This document shows, one piece after another, positions 1 to 11,870 of a stretch of 64,000 nt of DNA. This DNA is from Branchiostoma lanceolatum. Taxonomy: Eukaryota > Chordata > Leptocardii > Amphioxiformes > Branchiostomatidae. Both the position numbers and the translations under genes were made by a program. Position 1 is the first letter of the stretch. Every line of letters starts with the position of its first letter. Under the pieces are notes generated by a model. The model saw only the letters and a program-made list of their open reading frames with translations. It ran no database searches and was not told where the DNA came from. The stretch covers positions 20,470,527 through 20,534,526 of the forward strand of contig NC_089730.1 in assembly GCF_035083965.1 (NCBI RefSeq), written 5' to 3'.

Positions 1-165
1 GGCGATTATTATTCAGAAATAATCTTCGTGACAATCTGTGGTGCTAAAAGAACTTAGTTTGAAGGATGGCAAGGAACTCGAAATAAACTTTCGGAAACTA
101 CTTTTTAGTGACATTATGTTACATTTCAGAATGTTTCATGAGTTTTTACAGTTTTTTGATAGTGC

Positions 166-441
166 GAACTTGTCCTCTGGGTAAATGCAAACTCTCTTCG
201 TCTCTTTTCGTAAAACAAAAAGGTCTCACATAAAACATTGTCCAGGAGTTTTGAAGTAAAAACATTAAGAGGATCCACCATGGACACAGTGCTGTTGTCT
301 AACTCGCTTTCGAAGCTGTCTGGGATATCAATGTTTGCCAAATTACGGAACATTACCGTACAAGTCCTTTTGAGCTTTTACAATCTCAGTTGTGGGAACT
401 TGTCCTCTGGGTATATGCAAACTCTCCTCTCTTCGTTTTTC
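166..441. repeat. Direct repeat pair about 225 bp apart
   Basis: A block reading GAACTTGTCCTCTGGGTA followed by TGCAAACTCTC occurs near 166-215 and again near 393-441 with few differences. Origin unknown; this may be an internally duplicated dispersed element. Confidence 0.6.
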
Positions 442-2540
442 GCGTTCAGATCAAGCTATAAAAGATTTAAATGCTAGACATATCAAAGTAACAAGTAATT
501 ATCCGCCTTGGATACAGTGTGTCCGTGTTGTCATCAGCTCGCTCTCGTAGCGACGGCACGGCGCTGCCGTGACATGTCGTGCCCGGGACTGTAGACTAGC
601 TTTAGCGTGTCTGCGTCTTGGCAGAGAGACAGAAAGGTTTGAGACAAAAGTTCACAACTGTAACATTAAATGTCGTGAAGTCTTTGAAAATTGATAATCT
701 AAGACTTGAGACATAAAAACTAAATGTCAAAACGAACAAAATTGATTTCCAGATTAGCCACCCGAAATATTTGGCGCAACAGAAAATGTTCAACGTATCG
801 TTCTTGTCCAGGCGACAGGAAAAGGACTAGTCATGTAATTAATGTTCACCATCACCGGAAAAACAGGTGTCACAGGGGCTTTCATTTGGAAACCGTCAAG
901 ATGAATCATTGCACTGAAAAGTAAGGAAACAGTTGATTTGAGTTAATAAGTAAAGAAACTACGTAACTTGAAAGTAGAATTTCTCCTACCAGCTGTACAA
1001 ATAGCACACTGTCAAAATATCAACGCAGCATTTCCGAAATGAAAATATGCACGGTTTGTATATATCACATAAAAGCATATTTCAGTAAACGAATCTGACT
1101 GCCCGTCAAACGTAAGGAAGCATTTATAGCTTTATCAGTACGAATGTCAAAAAAGGTGTCAGACAATTATCCGTTATAGACGGGCGTCAGGGCACGGGGC
1201 TTGGAGAACGTCCAGGAAACTAAGGAAACCAAGGCAAACGTCTCGACACAGACAGTTCGACACTTAAAGACAGTCTTTAGACAAGGTGAATCCTGTATAA
1301 AATCATGTTTTCAACAAAGCCCACTCCTAATTAACAGCATCAAGAAAACCACCTTTTTACTGTCGTAGTAAAACTTTAAGCCGCTTGTCGAACTAGTCGA
1401 CTGAGAGTTAGACAAGCTCTTAAATAGTTTCGGGTCACGGACGGCACTTTAAGCTTCTCTCGTTCCTTAAAGAAGCACGGTTGGGATCCTTTTATCACCC
1501 TTAAGGCGGTACAAATCCTTTTATTTTTGTTTGGATTAGGGCGTAAATCTCCTCAGAACAGACTTGGCAGCGGCGGCGGTGTTTTTAAACCCGAGCCCTG
1601 ACACGGGCATGTGAAGAAAGTTTGTATTAACCTTGGTAACCTTCAACGTGTTCTTGTGAAGTTGAGGAGCCGAGTCTTATTGGTTACGAGCGAGCTACTT
1701 GTCAAGGTTTTCTCGTCGAAACGTTATCTTTGCCAAGAAGGTTACGTTTTTGGTGCCGTTTGTGGGTGGGTGTGTTTCTGGACAGCGTTTATATTGCGAA
1801 AATCTTTGGAAGGATCCGTAGAATATTTTGTATGACATGAGTAGGTCAAAACAAAAGACAAATTTCAAGCGGATTTCTGTGGCGTTGTAGCAGAATTTCA
1901 GGTTTTGATATCTTGTGTTCTAGACATGCTATGACCATAATTTGTGATTGGTAGATAAATCTTGTTTATCTAATTTGCTCCAACGTCGCTACAACGCCAA
2001 CTTGCACCAAGCATCTTAGTTACCATTACAATTTTACATATTATTGGTATCTTGCAGGACAACAGTGGCACAAAGAAGCAGAAATTAAGGAAGCTATCCT
2101 GTATATCTTAAGTCGATGAGACAAACATTCCGAGAACCAAAACAAGACGAAGAAATTATACATTAAAAAATTTTCAGTGTTGATATTGCGATATTTGAAA
2201 AAGCCGCCAGGGACAGTCGTAGAAAGCACGTCTAACGATATCGCGATACAAACTGTAAATGTTTGATAGATATCGCTCTAGAACTCACTACCTAATGACA
2301 TTCACTCGTTTAAAACCAAACTCAAATCATAATTTCCCAATGAACTCTATTAATCCTGACCTCAACCAGTAACAAGACATCAATAGTTAAGCATATTATG
2401 AAGTTCTCATTTTTATGTGTCCTTCTTTTTACATGGTGATACCGTCCCCAGGGCTAGTCATCTGTGATAACTATTGGCCTTTCACAGCAGAACCGATAAA
2501 TGAAAGAAAATTAGAAAACTTTAAGTTAAAACCTGCTAAG

Positions 2541-2826
2541 TTAAAGTTACAATCCGTTCCTTGTATGTTTACTTTGTCCTCACGTTGAACATGTAGCTTT
2601 ACCAGCGCCCAGCTGTTTTTGATAAGTGAGATTTGAACCCCTAGCTGGGAAAACCTGGCTACATATGTCTATCACAACCGAATCGGTAAATACAAAACAA
2701 AGAATGAAAATGGGTACAAATTTAAAGTTACGATCCGTTCCTTGTTTGTTTACTTTATCCTCACGTTGAACATGTAGCTCTACCTGCGCCCAGCTGTTTT
2801 TGATAAGTGAGATTTAAACCCCTATA
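2541..2826. repeat. Direct repeat, two ~105-bp copies
   Basis: Copies near 2541-2645 and 2722-2826 share ATCCGTTCCTTG, TCACGTTGAACATGTAGCT and GCCCAGCTGTTTTTGATAAG with scattered substitutions. Period is about 181 bp. No coding potential seen. Confidence 0.75.
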
Positions 2827-4097
2827 AAGCGGAGTGATCCCCTAGGTTAGGGGTGACTTGTGCCTGATGACAGCCATTTATTTCGGTCCGCGGGAGGTAT
2901 GTGGCCTTGGACCCTGTGAACCAGGCGATAGTGTACATGCAGTCGGTTTCACGTCATGTTCCATCAAAACAAACAACACGAAGAGAAAAGAACGTTTAAG
3001 CTGATACTTGTAGCTTCGGGCGGATTTGGCCACGCGTCTCTGTATTTTTGTCACAGTTTCACGAAGTTTGAACTTTGATCAAGAACGAAACTTATTCGCG
3101 TTTTGTATGTTTTGTTGTCTTTTCAGCCATACTTTCATATCATTTCAAAATTAAGAACCCCTTTGCAATACCTGATGATAGCAAAATCTATTTTTGCATA
3201 GTTCTAGGGAAGAAATAAATTCTACTGATTGCGTTGTTTGTGATTTATAGATCTAGAACTTGTTGTCAAGGAAGTTTCATCTTATTTTTGTTTATCTGGC
3301 GTTGGGTATTCTCTGCTTGGTATAGATTCATTGTATGTGTAAGTAAGGAAGTGCAGTATAAATGCCTACAGATACACGTGCGCCTTGAATGTTCCCCGCC
3401 CAGTGTTTGGACTCCGCCTCCTCATATACGGGATGGAGAAACTGGCGGAGGTTTTGGCTGCAATGGGTAATCACATGACCGTTTAGCATGAGGGGGAGGG
3501 GGTGTCACACCGCAGTCATGTAGGGACAGACATTGTGTTTTTAGCTTATAGGATGTAACATTAGCATTAAAGGCACCCAGAGCATTTATGAGGCTTGAAA
3601 ACTGGAAATATTCTAGTTGCTGTAATCTTTATGAAAATGACAATTAATGCCACTGTCTACCACATTTGCGTGCGGATTTCTTATCAAAAGTGCTCAAATT
3701 CGGCACAACAATAAGCTACATGGTGATCTTTTAGTTTCATGATTCACGCGCCTAGTGTAAATAGACCGACACCATAGCCCCGCCCACCTCCGTCAAAACG
3801 TAGAAGTGCAAAACTAAAACACAAAAATGCAAATATTTTCCGGACATGCAGTCACTCTCCCATTGGCCGAACCGCTAATTGTGATGGTCAGTCAGGATCA
3901 GTCTATTAGGGCTTGGATTTTCTATCAATTCTCACAACACAACGACATCCTACCTTTGCTCCTTTACTGGCGATTTGTAATGGTATAGTGTTATTGAAAC
4001 TTACTATGTGTAGGAATGACTAGAAATTTGAGTTTTTTTTTATTCAAGCTTCAAGCCTCATAAAATGCTCTGGATGCCTTTAACACCCCCATTCCAC

Positions 4098-4167
4098 CAG
4101 GGTGGCGACCACGCTGCGACCTCACCGCGACCTCACCGCGACCTCACCCCGACCTCACCGCGACCGA
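4098..4167. repeat. Short minisatellite, 11-12 bp unit
   Basis: Four to five copies of a GCGACCTCACC unit in tandem, with small variations such as CCCGACCTCACC. Confidence 0.7.
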
Positions 4168-4466
4168 GCGATTTCACAGAGCGTTTATACAGATAAACAC
4201 GAATCACTTACGCTAAGTCATGATGCACATCAAAACCCGTCATAATCGTTTATAGCTGCTGTGTGGCACTCTTGATTCCCCCGATTGAAAAAAAAAAACT
4301 TTCCAATAGGGTATGGTGGTGATCAGGATTGGAGCATCAACTACTGTGACCACTTTTTTAATAAAAACTAATATTTCTAAATGTTGGACCTTCTAACTAA
4401 TTTTTTAGGAAAAACAAGCTACTGTAGTATGAAACTTTTACTAAATCTGAATAAGGAATTAAAATG

Positions 4467-4543
4467 TAGTATAGTATAGTATAGTATAGTATAGTATAGT
4501 ATAGTATAGTATAGCATAGTATAGTATAGTATAGTATAGTATG
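4467..4543. repeat. Pentanucleotide microsatellite (TAGTA)n
   Basis: About fifteen near-perfect TAGTA units with one or two interruptions; degenerate copies continue to about 4660. Confidence 0.9.
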
Positions 4544-4692
4544 GTATAGTTACTGAGTATTAGTATAGTTGATAGTATGGTTTAGTAGGGCATATACTAT
4601 AGTTATGGTGTAATACATGTAGCATAGTATGGCAAAGTATAGGATTGTATTCAATTTCTTGACCTTAACCTTGGTATGACATGTCCTTGCAG

Positions 4693-6354
4693 GGTCCAGC
4701 CATGGTGACGAAGGGGACTATGGGAACGTGTCGTGCCCGGGAACGAGACCGAGGCGCTATGACGTCACGGACTTCGGCAACCCCAAGTACTTCCAGGGCT
4801 GGGCTGACGTCACGGGTCAGGGCGCCGCGCATGACTACTGCAGGTGTGCCCATGTATAGCACTACTTGATATGACGAGCGTAAATACAGTATCAGAATCC
4901 AATTTTTTAAAAAACGACCACTAGATAAACACATGTTTGTTTGTCGGAAAGTGTTGTTCTTTACAGACATGTGACTAGAGTGAGAGGTCAAAGGTCACTG
5001 GAAGTCTGTACCGGCCCCCGTCACGCGTGACATGACCGGATCTAGACAATCCTTTTTATTGACAATATACATGACTGTTGGCTTCTTTGTTCTGTAGGGT
5101 TGTTTCCTCGGCGCCTGACGCAGACCACCACATATGCACAGTCACACAGACTGTTGTTGAAAATCTTAGATGAATGGAATTTTCTTTTCTCGTTCTTTAG
5201 AATCGTTTCCCCGGGCCCTGGTATGATGTTCCTGCCGGGGAGAGAGCGAGTACAACTACAAGTCTATCGGGGAGGGAGGGGTAGTTCCTAGGCTAGTACA
5301 ACAAAGAAATGAACAAAGTTGACGGATGCATTTCATTGTTCCAGGATCGTTTCCCCTGGCCCCGGTATGATGTTCCTGTCCTGTGCGCTGGCGGGAACGG
5401 CCGGGGAGAGCGAGTACAACTACAACTCCGTCGGGGAGGGCGGCGAGTGGTTTGACGAGGGGTTCCCGGACACCTGGTACATGAAGGACGAGGACGGGGA
5501 CGGAAGGGACGACTTCTGCAGGTCTGTTTGTTTGTTTGTTTGTTTTTGTTTGTCTGTTTTAACCAATAAACCGTCTTTAGGCGTAACAGATCGACACGAA
5601 CGTGGCGTGTATGTAAAGAAGGGTTTCTACGGTTCGGAATCTTAAATAAGAAAACTCTAGAGATAATATTATACCTTTCCATATCTTTTATTCGATTCTT
5701 CATTGTTGTTTTGTCTCTAGATGCGTCGGGATCGGCAGTAACACGCGCGTGGCGTGCATGAAGGCGGGGGAGAAGGGGTTCTACGGATTACAATCTCAAT
5801 TGAGAACACGTTAACATAGATAATCTAATACATTTTTAAATCATTTATTCGATTCTTCTCTGTTGTTGTTCTGTCTCCAGATGCGTCGGGATCGGCAGTA
5901 ACACGCGCGTGGCGTGTATGAAGGCGGGGGAGAAGGGTTTCTACGGCTCGGAATCTTAAAGAAAACTCTAGAGATAATCTTATACCTTTCCATATCTTTT
6001 ATTCGATTCTTCATTGTTGCTTTGTCTCTAGATGCGTCGGGACTGGCACGAACACGCGCGTTGCGTGCATGAAGGCGGGGGAGAAGGGGTTCTACGGATT
6101 GCAATGTCGAACACGTTAACATAGATAATCTCATACCTTTTTAAATCATTTATTCGATTCTTCTCTGTTGTTGTTCTGTCTCCAGATGCGTCGGGATCGG
6201 CAGTAACACGCGCGTGGCGTGTATGAAGGCGGGAGAGAAGGGGTTCTACGGCAGTGCGGCCCAGGGAGGCGACCAGAAGACCTTCACGGCGCCCAACTCG
6301 CCCACCGACTGCCGGGACCGCACCGTCCACCCGCTGTTCGGCGCACCCAACTAG
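4693..6354 (+). CDS. Cys-rich, probably secreted protein, 3' part (partial)
   Basis: I do not recognise this gene. Three exons join in phase: 4693-4843, 5345-5521 and 6186-6354 (stop TAG at 6352-6354). Exon 1 starts with two bases of a split codon, so upstream exons must exist. The protein shows a repeat of about 58 residues: the first two exons each end in Asp-Tyr/Phe-Cys-Arg, preceded by an Asp-rich stretch (DVTGQGAAHDYCR; DEDGDGRDDFCR) and followed by a Ser-Pro-Gly or Val-Gly-Ile segment and another Cys about 12 residues on. The DEDGDG loop resembles Ca-binding loops of EF-hand or FG-GAP-like repeats; this is resemblance only. Paired Cys suggests an extracellular protein. No signal peptide is visible because the 5' end is missing. 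Both inner exons have extra partial copies around them, so alternative ends are possible. Confidence 0.6.
5095..5297 (+). repeat. Two partial upstream copies of an exon 5' edge
   Basis: The 5' part of the exon at 5345 (ATCGTTTCCCCTGGCCC and onward) recurs at about 5209-5290, with an internal deletion of roughly 22 bases, and as a more degenerate fragment at about 5096-5120. Each is preceded by an AG. They lie on the intron side, upstream of the intact exon. Confidence 0.7.
5578..6185 (+). repeat. Four partial copies of the terminal exon with acceptors
   Basis: The start of the terminal exon (6186) is repeated upstream at about 5581 (degenerate), 5721, 5881 and 6032. Each copy includes the pyrimidine tract, the AG, about 68 bases of exon and then unrelated sequence with its own stop. 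Copies alternate between two endings: Tyr-Gly-Ser-Glu-Ser-stop (5581, 5881) and Tyr-Gly-Leu-Gln followed by a stop (5721, 6032). If spliced, each would act as an alternative terminal exon. Confidence 0.85.
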
Positions 6355-7812
6355 GGAACGAGACGGGGGCCTGCATGGGGGGCTACCGCCAATGCTAAAT
6401 TCAGGAAGGCAGTGGCTTTGAATGGTGTTGAATTCGGCTGGCTTCGCTTTACGCTAAATTCAGGCGCAAATTACGCTTTTCGTAGAATGCACGGGTTACG
6501 CTCTACGTTATATTTGAACACGGCCCGGCTACAAATTTCGTGTAATTAAGATATTTACGCTCCACCTACGCAAAAGCGCATGCAGGCCTGCCTTTTTTTT
6601 TTTTTTTAGATATGGGGTGTCAAAAGCTTTAACTTTTGTACGATATAATGTACTTTTAGACATTTGTCCCGCTCTTTCGATCTTCTTCAAACACATGCTG
6701 ACCCACTCATTTGAGACACGTGACTGTGCGAAAACGTGACGTCATAAGTTGGTCAAAGATTCATGGCAGTCTATGACGTCCCCCGTCCCGGTCCAATTCG
6801 CCCCGAACTAATGACATGGACATTAAATGTTAAAGAAGGAGGGATTGTGTGTAACAAAAGTAGAAAAGAAACACAGTTTAGCGAGGTACGGTCCACTCCG
6901 TCGTTGAGTCAAACTTACATTCTTTTTATTCTTTGCATATGAATATGCTGCAGTAGAACCCAAGTGAAGAGCGCTTGAAAAACACATCAGCACCTAACAT
7001 GCAGAGTCGGAGTCTATGACTATCCCTGAACGTGATATAATACCAAATTGGCAAAAAAGCAGTTGTAGCTATAACAATTCGGCAGTCATTTTCCATAGAC
7101 CATAAAGGTATAATTTTACATGTACATTGGAACAAGTTTCAGACTTTAAAAAAAAGAGGAAAATCAAGTAAATACTAATTGACACGTTGCATTTCAATCC
7201 CCATGGTTGAAATGTTAACGATACTCGTACGTTATGATATATATGTAGACTTAGTACGTACTTCTTTTAACCAAATGGTTATATTGTATAATCTTCTAAT
7301 GTCTCAAAAGATCAATGTAACTACATATATGCTTGGAGATTCCAAACAGCAGGAAAAAACTATAGCTAAAACAACATGTACAGCTTGCCAGTGTGTCTGT
7401 GCAATCGTTTATGTCTTATTCAAATCAGTGTTGTCAGCGTGTCAGTACCTAGTAGTAATTAATCCAGACTAGTCTCGTAACCACAAAATGTTCTCAATAT
7501 ACATGAAATCAATTAGGAAGTACCCTCACATTGTTACATACGTACACATTATTGCATGTGTTACTAGTATCTTTGAAGTTGAAAAGAAATAAACACTGAA
7601 AACTTGTTAAAATCTTGGCTAAGATAGTTTTTTTTTTCATTATTCTCGAGGATTAAGGTGTATGCCCAACCCAAACTATTCAGTTAGTACATAAAGTCCT
7701 GGCGTCATGTTGGAGATTTCTTACATTGCCTTTGGAAATGGCCTATACGAATCCATAGAGGTTATAGATTTGCCATTCATTCATCCAGTCAGTCATTCGT
7801 TTATTCATTCAT
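6355..7812. other. Intergenic, 3' sides of two convergent genes
   Basis: Lies between the stop of the Cys-rich gene (+) and the stop of the LAP1-like gene (-). No ORF with splice context. It holds a poly-T run near 6593-6608 and an ATTC repeat near 7790-7820 that runs into the LAP1-like stop. 3'UTRs of both genes probably occupy part of it. Confidence 0.5.
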
Positions 7813-10800
7813 TCATTCCTTCGAGAGTTCCATTTCCCCCTCGGGCGTGACCACTGTGGTCAGAGGGGTGATCCTGCCCAGCAGCGGGTCCAGGTGCGTT
7901 GCCGGGAGATTCCGCCAGGCGCGCTGCAGCTGCTGGTGGACCATTCTCTCCTGATTCTTATAGTTCAGCGTTGGGTCGATCTCCTCACTAATATATGGTA
8001 AGAAGTGTTTGTTTAGACGTCGTAGAAATTTATTAATCGCAAAAAAATTGTAACATCTGTAATGGTAGTTATCGTTTTTTTTAATCTACAATATTTGTAC
8101 TACAAATAGTACAATACACCATCAATGTACTCCCACCTGCAGTGTACAGTGAAGAAGTAGGCGGCGCTTTTGTACTGTGCGTCGCTGTGGTCGCAGTAGC
8201 CATGGAACAGCATGGCGGCGTCACCTGGCAACGCCTCCAGGCGCGTCAGCACCACGGCCCGAGCACTGCCGAGGACACCCGACTCTCGCCGATGGCTGCC
8301 GAGGAGACCCGGCTCCAGAACTCGGTCAAGGTGGAGCTTGGCTCGGGCAGCGTTCACTTGCGCGAACTGTCGGCTGTCTATCGTGATCGATTTTTCAGCG
8401 TAGATCTAAAAAGAAGAAAAACAAACATCAAAGTTAACGAAACTTTACCCCAATACAAAAAATGCATGTCCGTTCGACCCCAGGGCTTTGATGGTGACAA
8501 TGATGTCACCACTTTTAAACGTAGTGGACAATGGGCCAAAGGTACCTGGAAGTCACATGTCTGCAATAACGACGTCATAAGTAAAGAAATGAGAGCCGCA
8601 TAGACAGCTGAATATTGTTGTGGCTTGATTTGTTGCCTGGTGTGGTCAAACGGCAAAGGTAGAAGCGATGATGATGATGACGATGATGATGGTGAGGAGG
8701 GTGAAGTTGATGAAGATGAAGAAGATTCTTTAGTTTATTGAAGTTGATCATGAACGTGATGATGATGATGAAGAATATAATGGAGATTATTGTGATGATG
8801 AAAGGTAAAATGTGATCAGCTTGACATAACTATAAGCGCGTGAAAGTAAATGATGTATTATATCTAACCCGTGCCAGGGCCTGAGCCAGTTGGTCCGCTG
8901 TGCGGTGGGCTCTCGGCGGCGCCCCGATGATCACCACCGCGGGCTTCACGGGGTCGGTCTCGGCGATGTGGGACAGGATCGCCGCACGCACAACCTGCCA
9001 GACCCGATCTGTCTGCGAAGGGAAACGCCTCCTGATCACGGCCAAGCCTTCTTCGGGGTTCCCTATGGGAAAACAAAAAGTAACTTTTATACTCTTGATC
9101 AAGCATGGGAAAGAGACAGCCTTTCAAACAGGTGATTAAGGCATAATTCATAGTCCTGAGGTCTCGTAAAGTAAAAAGCAGGCATATTGAGAAATCAACC
9201 GTTTAGAATGCTTTCCCGAAAATTACGCTTTGTTAACCCACCAACAGATAGAAAGTGCACTAAAACGCGTCATAGTTGTGATTGGAAACACCCAATCTTT
9301 GCTATTAGGATTGAACCTACCGAGTGAGATACGCTCAAGCGGGGCTTCGGTTCGCTCCGGCCGCACAGCAATACTGACAGGATCCGCTATTTCTGGTTTC
9401 TCTCCGCTCGTCATCACTACCACCTGACCGGCTCCATTTGATTGACAGGTCGTTTGGACCACATCCATGACGTAACTTGGCATGCAGTCTACGTCATGAA
9501 TCACGATGACGTCAGTGGACCACGCCCGCATGATGTCCTCCATGGCTTCCCGTGCGTGTTCGCCTTTCATAACCATGAACTGACGGTGATGTAGGATAAA
9601 ATGTTGCCTTGCCATGATCCAGGGTAGGACTGATGCCAGTTCGGTAAGGGTGGATCTGTCAGTGGGGGAGGAGGCGAGGGGGGCTGAAGATGTCAGGGAC
9701 AGCATCGAGCACGGGTTTTTTGTTGCATTCGGGGCAAAGACGTCGGACAGGCTGGACCACAGGGACTCGTCTTGAGACGGGAACCTTTTCTTCAAGGCGT
9801 TCATTCTTTCCTGAAAATTAGCGTGCGGGTCAGAGAGTAACTCAATAGTCGTTGCGTTGCCGCTGTAGCTTTCATCGTCCGCCATACCCGAATCTTCTGT
9901 GGGTTTCGTAAATACATGTAGAAAATGTGCAAAAGGCAGGACTACCGCGAGAAAAACTACACCTGCCGCAAGATACCACATGTAAGGTGTTTTCTTGGGC
10001 TGTTCGACAGCTGTGGGTCTGTTGGGTGGAACTGGGGATGCCTGGGCCTGAGTAGTAGTAGTAGTAGTAGGAGTCGACTTGACCGACTCAAATCCTGTTT
10101 GCTTTTCTTCCGGATCAGTCGTATCGGTCTTGATCACTTTCGGGTCATTTCTGATATCGTGTGAAAGAAAAAGAAATCATAAACATGTGTTTGATGTAGA
10201 TGCTGCTAAGAAGATTAAAAGGTCTGAGGCACGTGCTGTAAACCTAGTCAAATTGAAGCAGCTGTATATTATAACAAAAAAATACAATTAAATGCATATG
10301 TACTGTGAGAAACACAGTCATATCCTTATCTGTTACAAAAACAGTGGGTTGGCCTCTGGGTAAAACAAATCAAATAAGAAAAGTACAGAACACACCTGTC
10401 CTTCTGCGAAACGGCAAGCTCTTTGGGTTGGTTTGGTTTAACCGAGTCAGGTCCTTTCAGCTTTTTCTTCGGATCTGTCGATTTGGACTTGGTCACTTGA
10501 GCGCTGATTTCAAGAAAATACCAGACAAAGATACAGATACAACAATCCGAAAGTGCTAAGAAGTTTCAAATATCTGAAGTGCGTGTTATGAATTCAGCCC
10601 AATGAAAGCAGCTGCCGTAAATACATATACAATTATATGTACGAAGTCATCGCTGCTTTTCTAGAAAAACAATACTAACGTACGGTGGAATGGCTTTTGG
10701 GTACAACAGATCGACTGAAAAGGTCAAGAACACACCTGCACGACTGCGAAACTGCAAGCTCTGTAGATTGACGGGCGTCTGCCGTCTTCTTCTTGACACC

Positions 10801-11870
10801 GCTAACAGTTCGGCCCCTGAGGACGGCTCCTGCATTGTCGAGCACATCCTCTTTTCGTGTATCTAGAAATGATTGATGAATATAAGTCGCGTACGTGTAT
10901 ATTGTCTCTAATGACTGAAAGTGTCATACATGTCATGCTCACCAAGTCTCTGAATGTGTGCTTTTTGCATACCATGTTTGTATAAAAGGGAAATGTAGTC
11001 CCGGGGCCTTTTTTAAGGCCTTAGAGGCAGTGGGTTGTTGATGTATGAGAGTTGGTTGTTAATCCAGTGTCTAGGGCACGGTACTGGAAGGCGGGGCCCA
11101 ACTCTCCCCTTCCACCGCTTTCTACCGGCCCAACCGAAGTCAGGTAACGATATTCTGAGTGGAGTGAGGAACGTCTTGTAAAGTCCTTTTCCCTTGGCCT
11201 GTCAGGGCCCGGATTCGAACCCAGAACCTCTGTGATCTGGGCCAAACACTCTAACCGTTACGCCAGCGAGATGCCACATGTATATCCTATCATAGTGTCT
11301 CAACCGTCATCCTTCTGACGCCCAAGCGACAATATTATAGTGATTCATGTTGTATCACTCACCTTTCGATTCTCTCACTCGTTCTTTGGGATCATCTTCT
11401 ACATCGCTTATTCCATCTTCCCGGAGTTCTCGTTGAATCTCTTTTTCGTCCTGCTGTTGATTTTTACCGTTTGGTGGACCTTCAGAGTCAAAGCCATGTC
11501 ATAATCTGTTACACTCTGTAGTCTATCCATCTATGATAAGCAATTACATTTGTCAAGCACTATGTAGAATCATATAAGGATGATCCAAATTTGGTGGTTT
11601 GACATGATATTGAAATCTCCAAGCAGAGGTTTCAGTCGAAAGGTTAATAGTGGCCACTAACGTTAAAAACAACGTATCGCACAAAAGATACACGCCAGTA
11701 TTTCGGATTAAACTCACGAAAATGGCGACTCCTATCATAGCACTCTCACCTTCAACTTCAGGTGTGTCAGCTCCTTCCTTGGCACGTTTCCCCTTCTTGT
11801 CCGTTTTCTTCCGAGTACTTGTCTTGCCACACAGTTTGTCCTCCTCATCACTGAAGCTTCCTGAAGACAT
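7813..11870 (-). CDS. LAP1/LULL1-like torsin cofactor with duplicated luminal domain
   Basis: Eight coding exons on the minus strand: 11750-11870 (ATG), 11363-11479, 10736-10862, 10396-10503, 9321-10150, 8869-9062, 8137-8405, 7813-7987. Total 1941 nt, 646 aa, all phases agree. An acidic/basic N-terminal (nucleoplasmic or cytosolic) region is followed by one membrane span (about residues 216-238, WYLAAGVVFLAVVLPFAHF). The C-terminal ~211 residues match the TOR1AIP1/2 luminal domain: a FPSQ..W start, PAVVII strand, FHGYCDHSDAQYKSAA block and a final Arg-Ile in LLGRITPL at the place of the family's arginine finger. In the family this domain activates torsin ATPases. Residues about 269-435 look like a second, divergent copy (KKRFPSQDESLW; VIVIHDVDCMP; LERISLG). 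The usual C-terminal Cys is absent (ends MELSKE). Exons 3 and 4 both end in ELAVSQ, suggesting an exon duplication. Divergent neighbour of a torsin gene. Confidence 0.85.
8656..8800. repeat. GAT-rich low-complexity tract
   Basis: Irregular GATGAT/GAAGAT trinucleotide run inside an intron of the LAP1-like gene. Confidence 0.8.
11029..11278 (-). mobile_element. tRNA-derived SINE
   Basis: On the minus strand a tRNA-like head shows an A-box-like TGGCGTAACGGTTAGAG and a B-box-like GGTTCGAATCC, followed by a non-tRNA body. The fold does not close as a functional tRNA. It lies in an intron of the LAP1-like gene. Confidence 0.7.

Larger units (their letters stand above)
1..4692. other. No supported gene; repeats and AT-rich sequence
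   Basis: No open frame here has splice context or a protein family I recognise; the short frames look like chance. The stretch contains two pairs of direct repeats, a CG-rich minisatellite and a TAGTA microsatellite (listed separately). Upstream exons of the gene at 4693-6354 could lie here but I could not identify them. Confidence 0.5.

Noticed and set aside
11200-11275. Possible tRNA genes (also 12955-13020, 27095-27160, 62180-62265)
   Set aside because: Box A and box B are present, but the acceptor stem does not close and each is followed by a shared non-tRNA body: SINEs.
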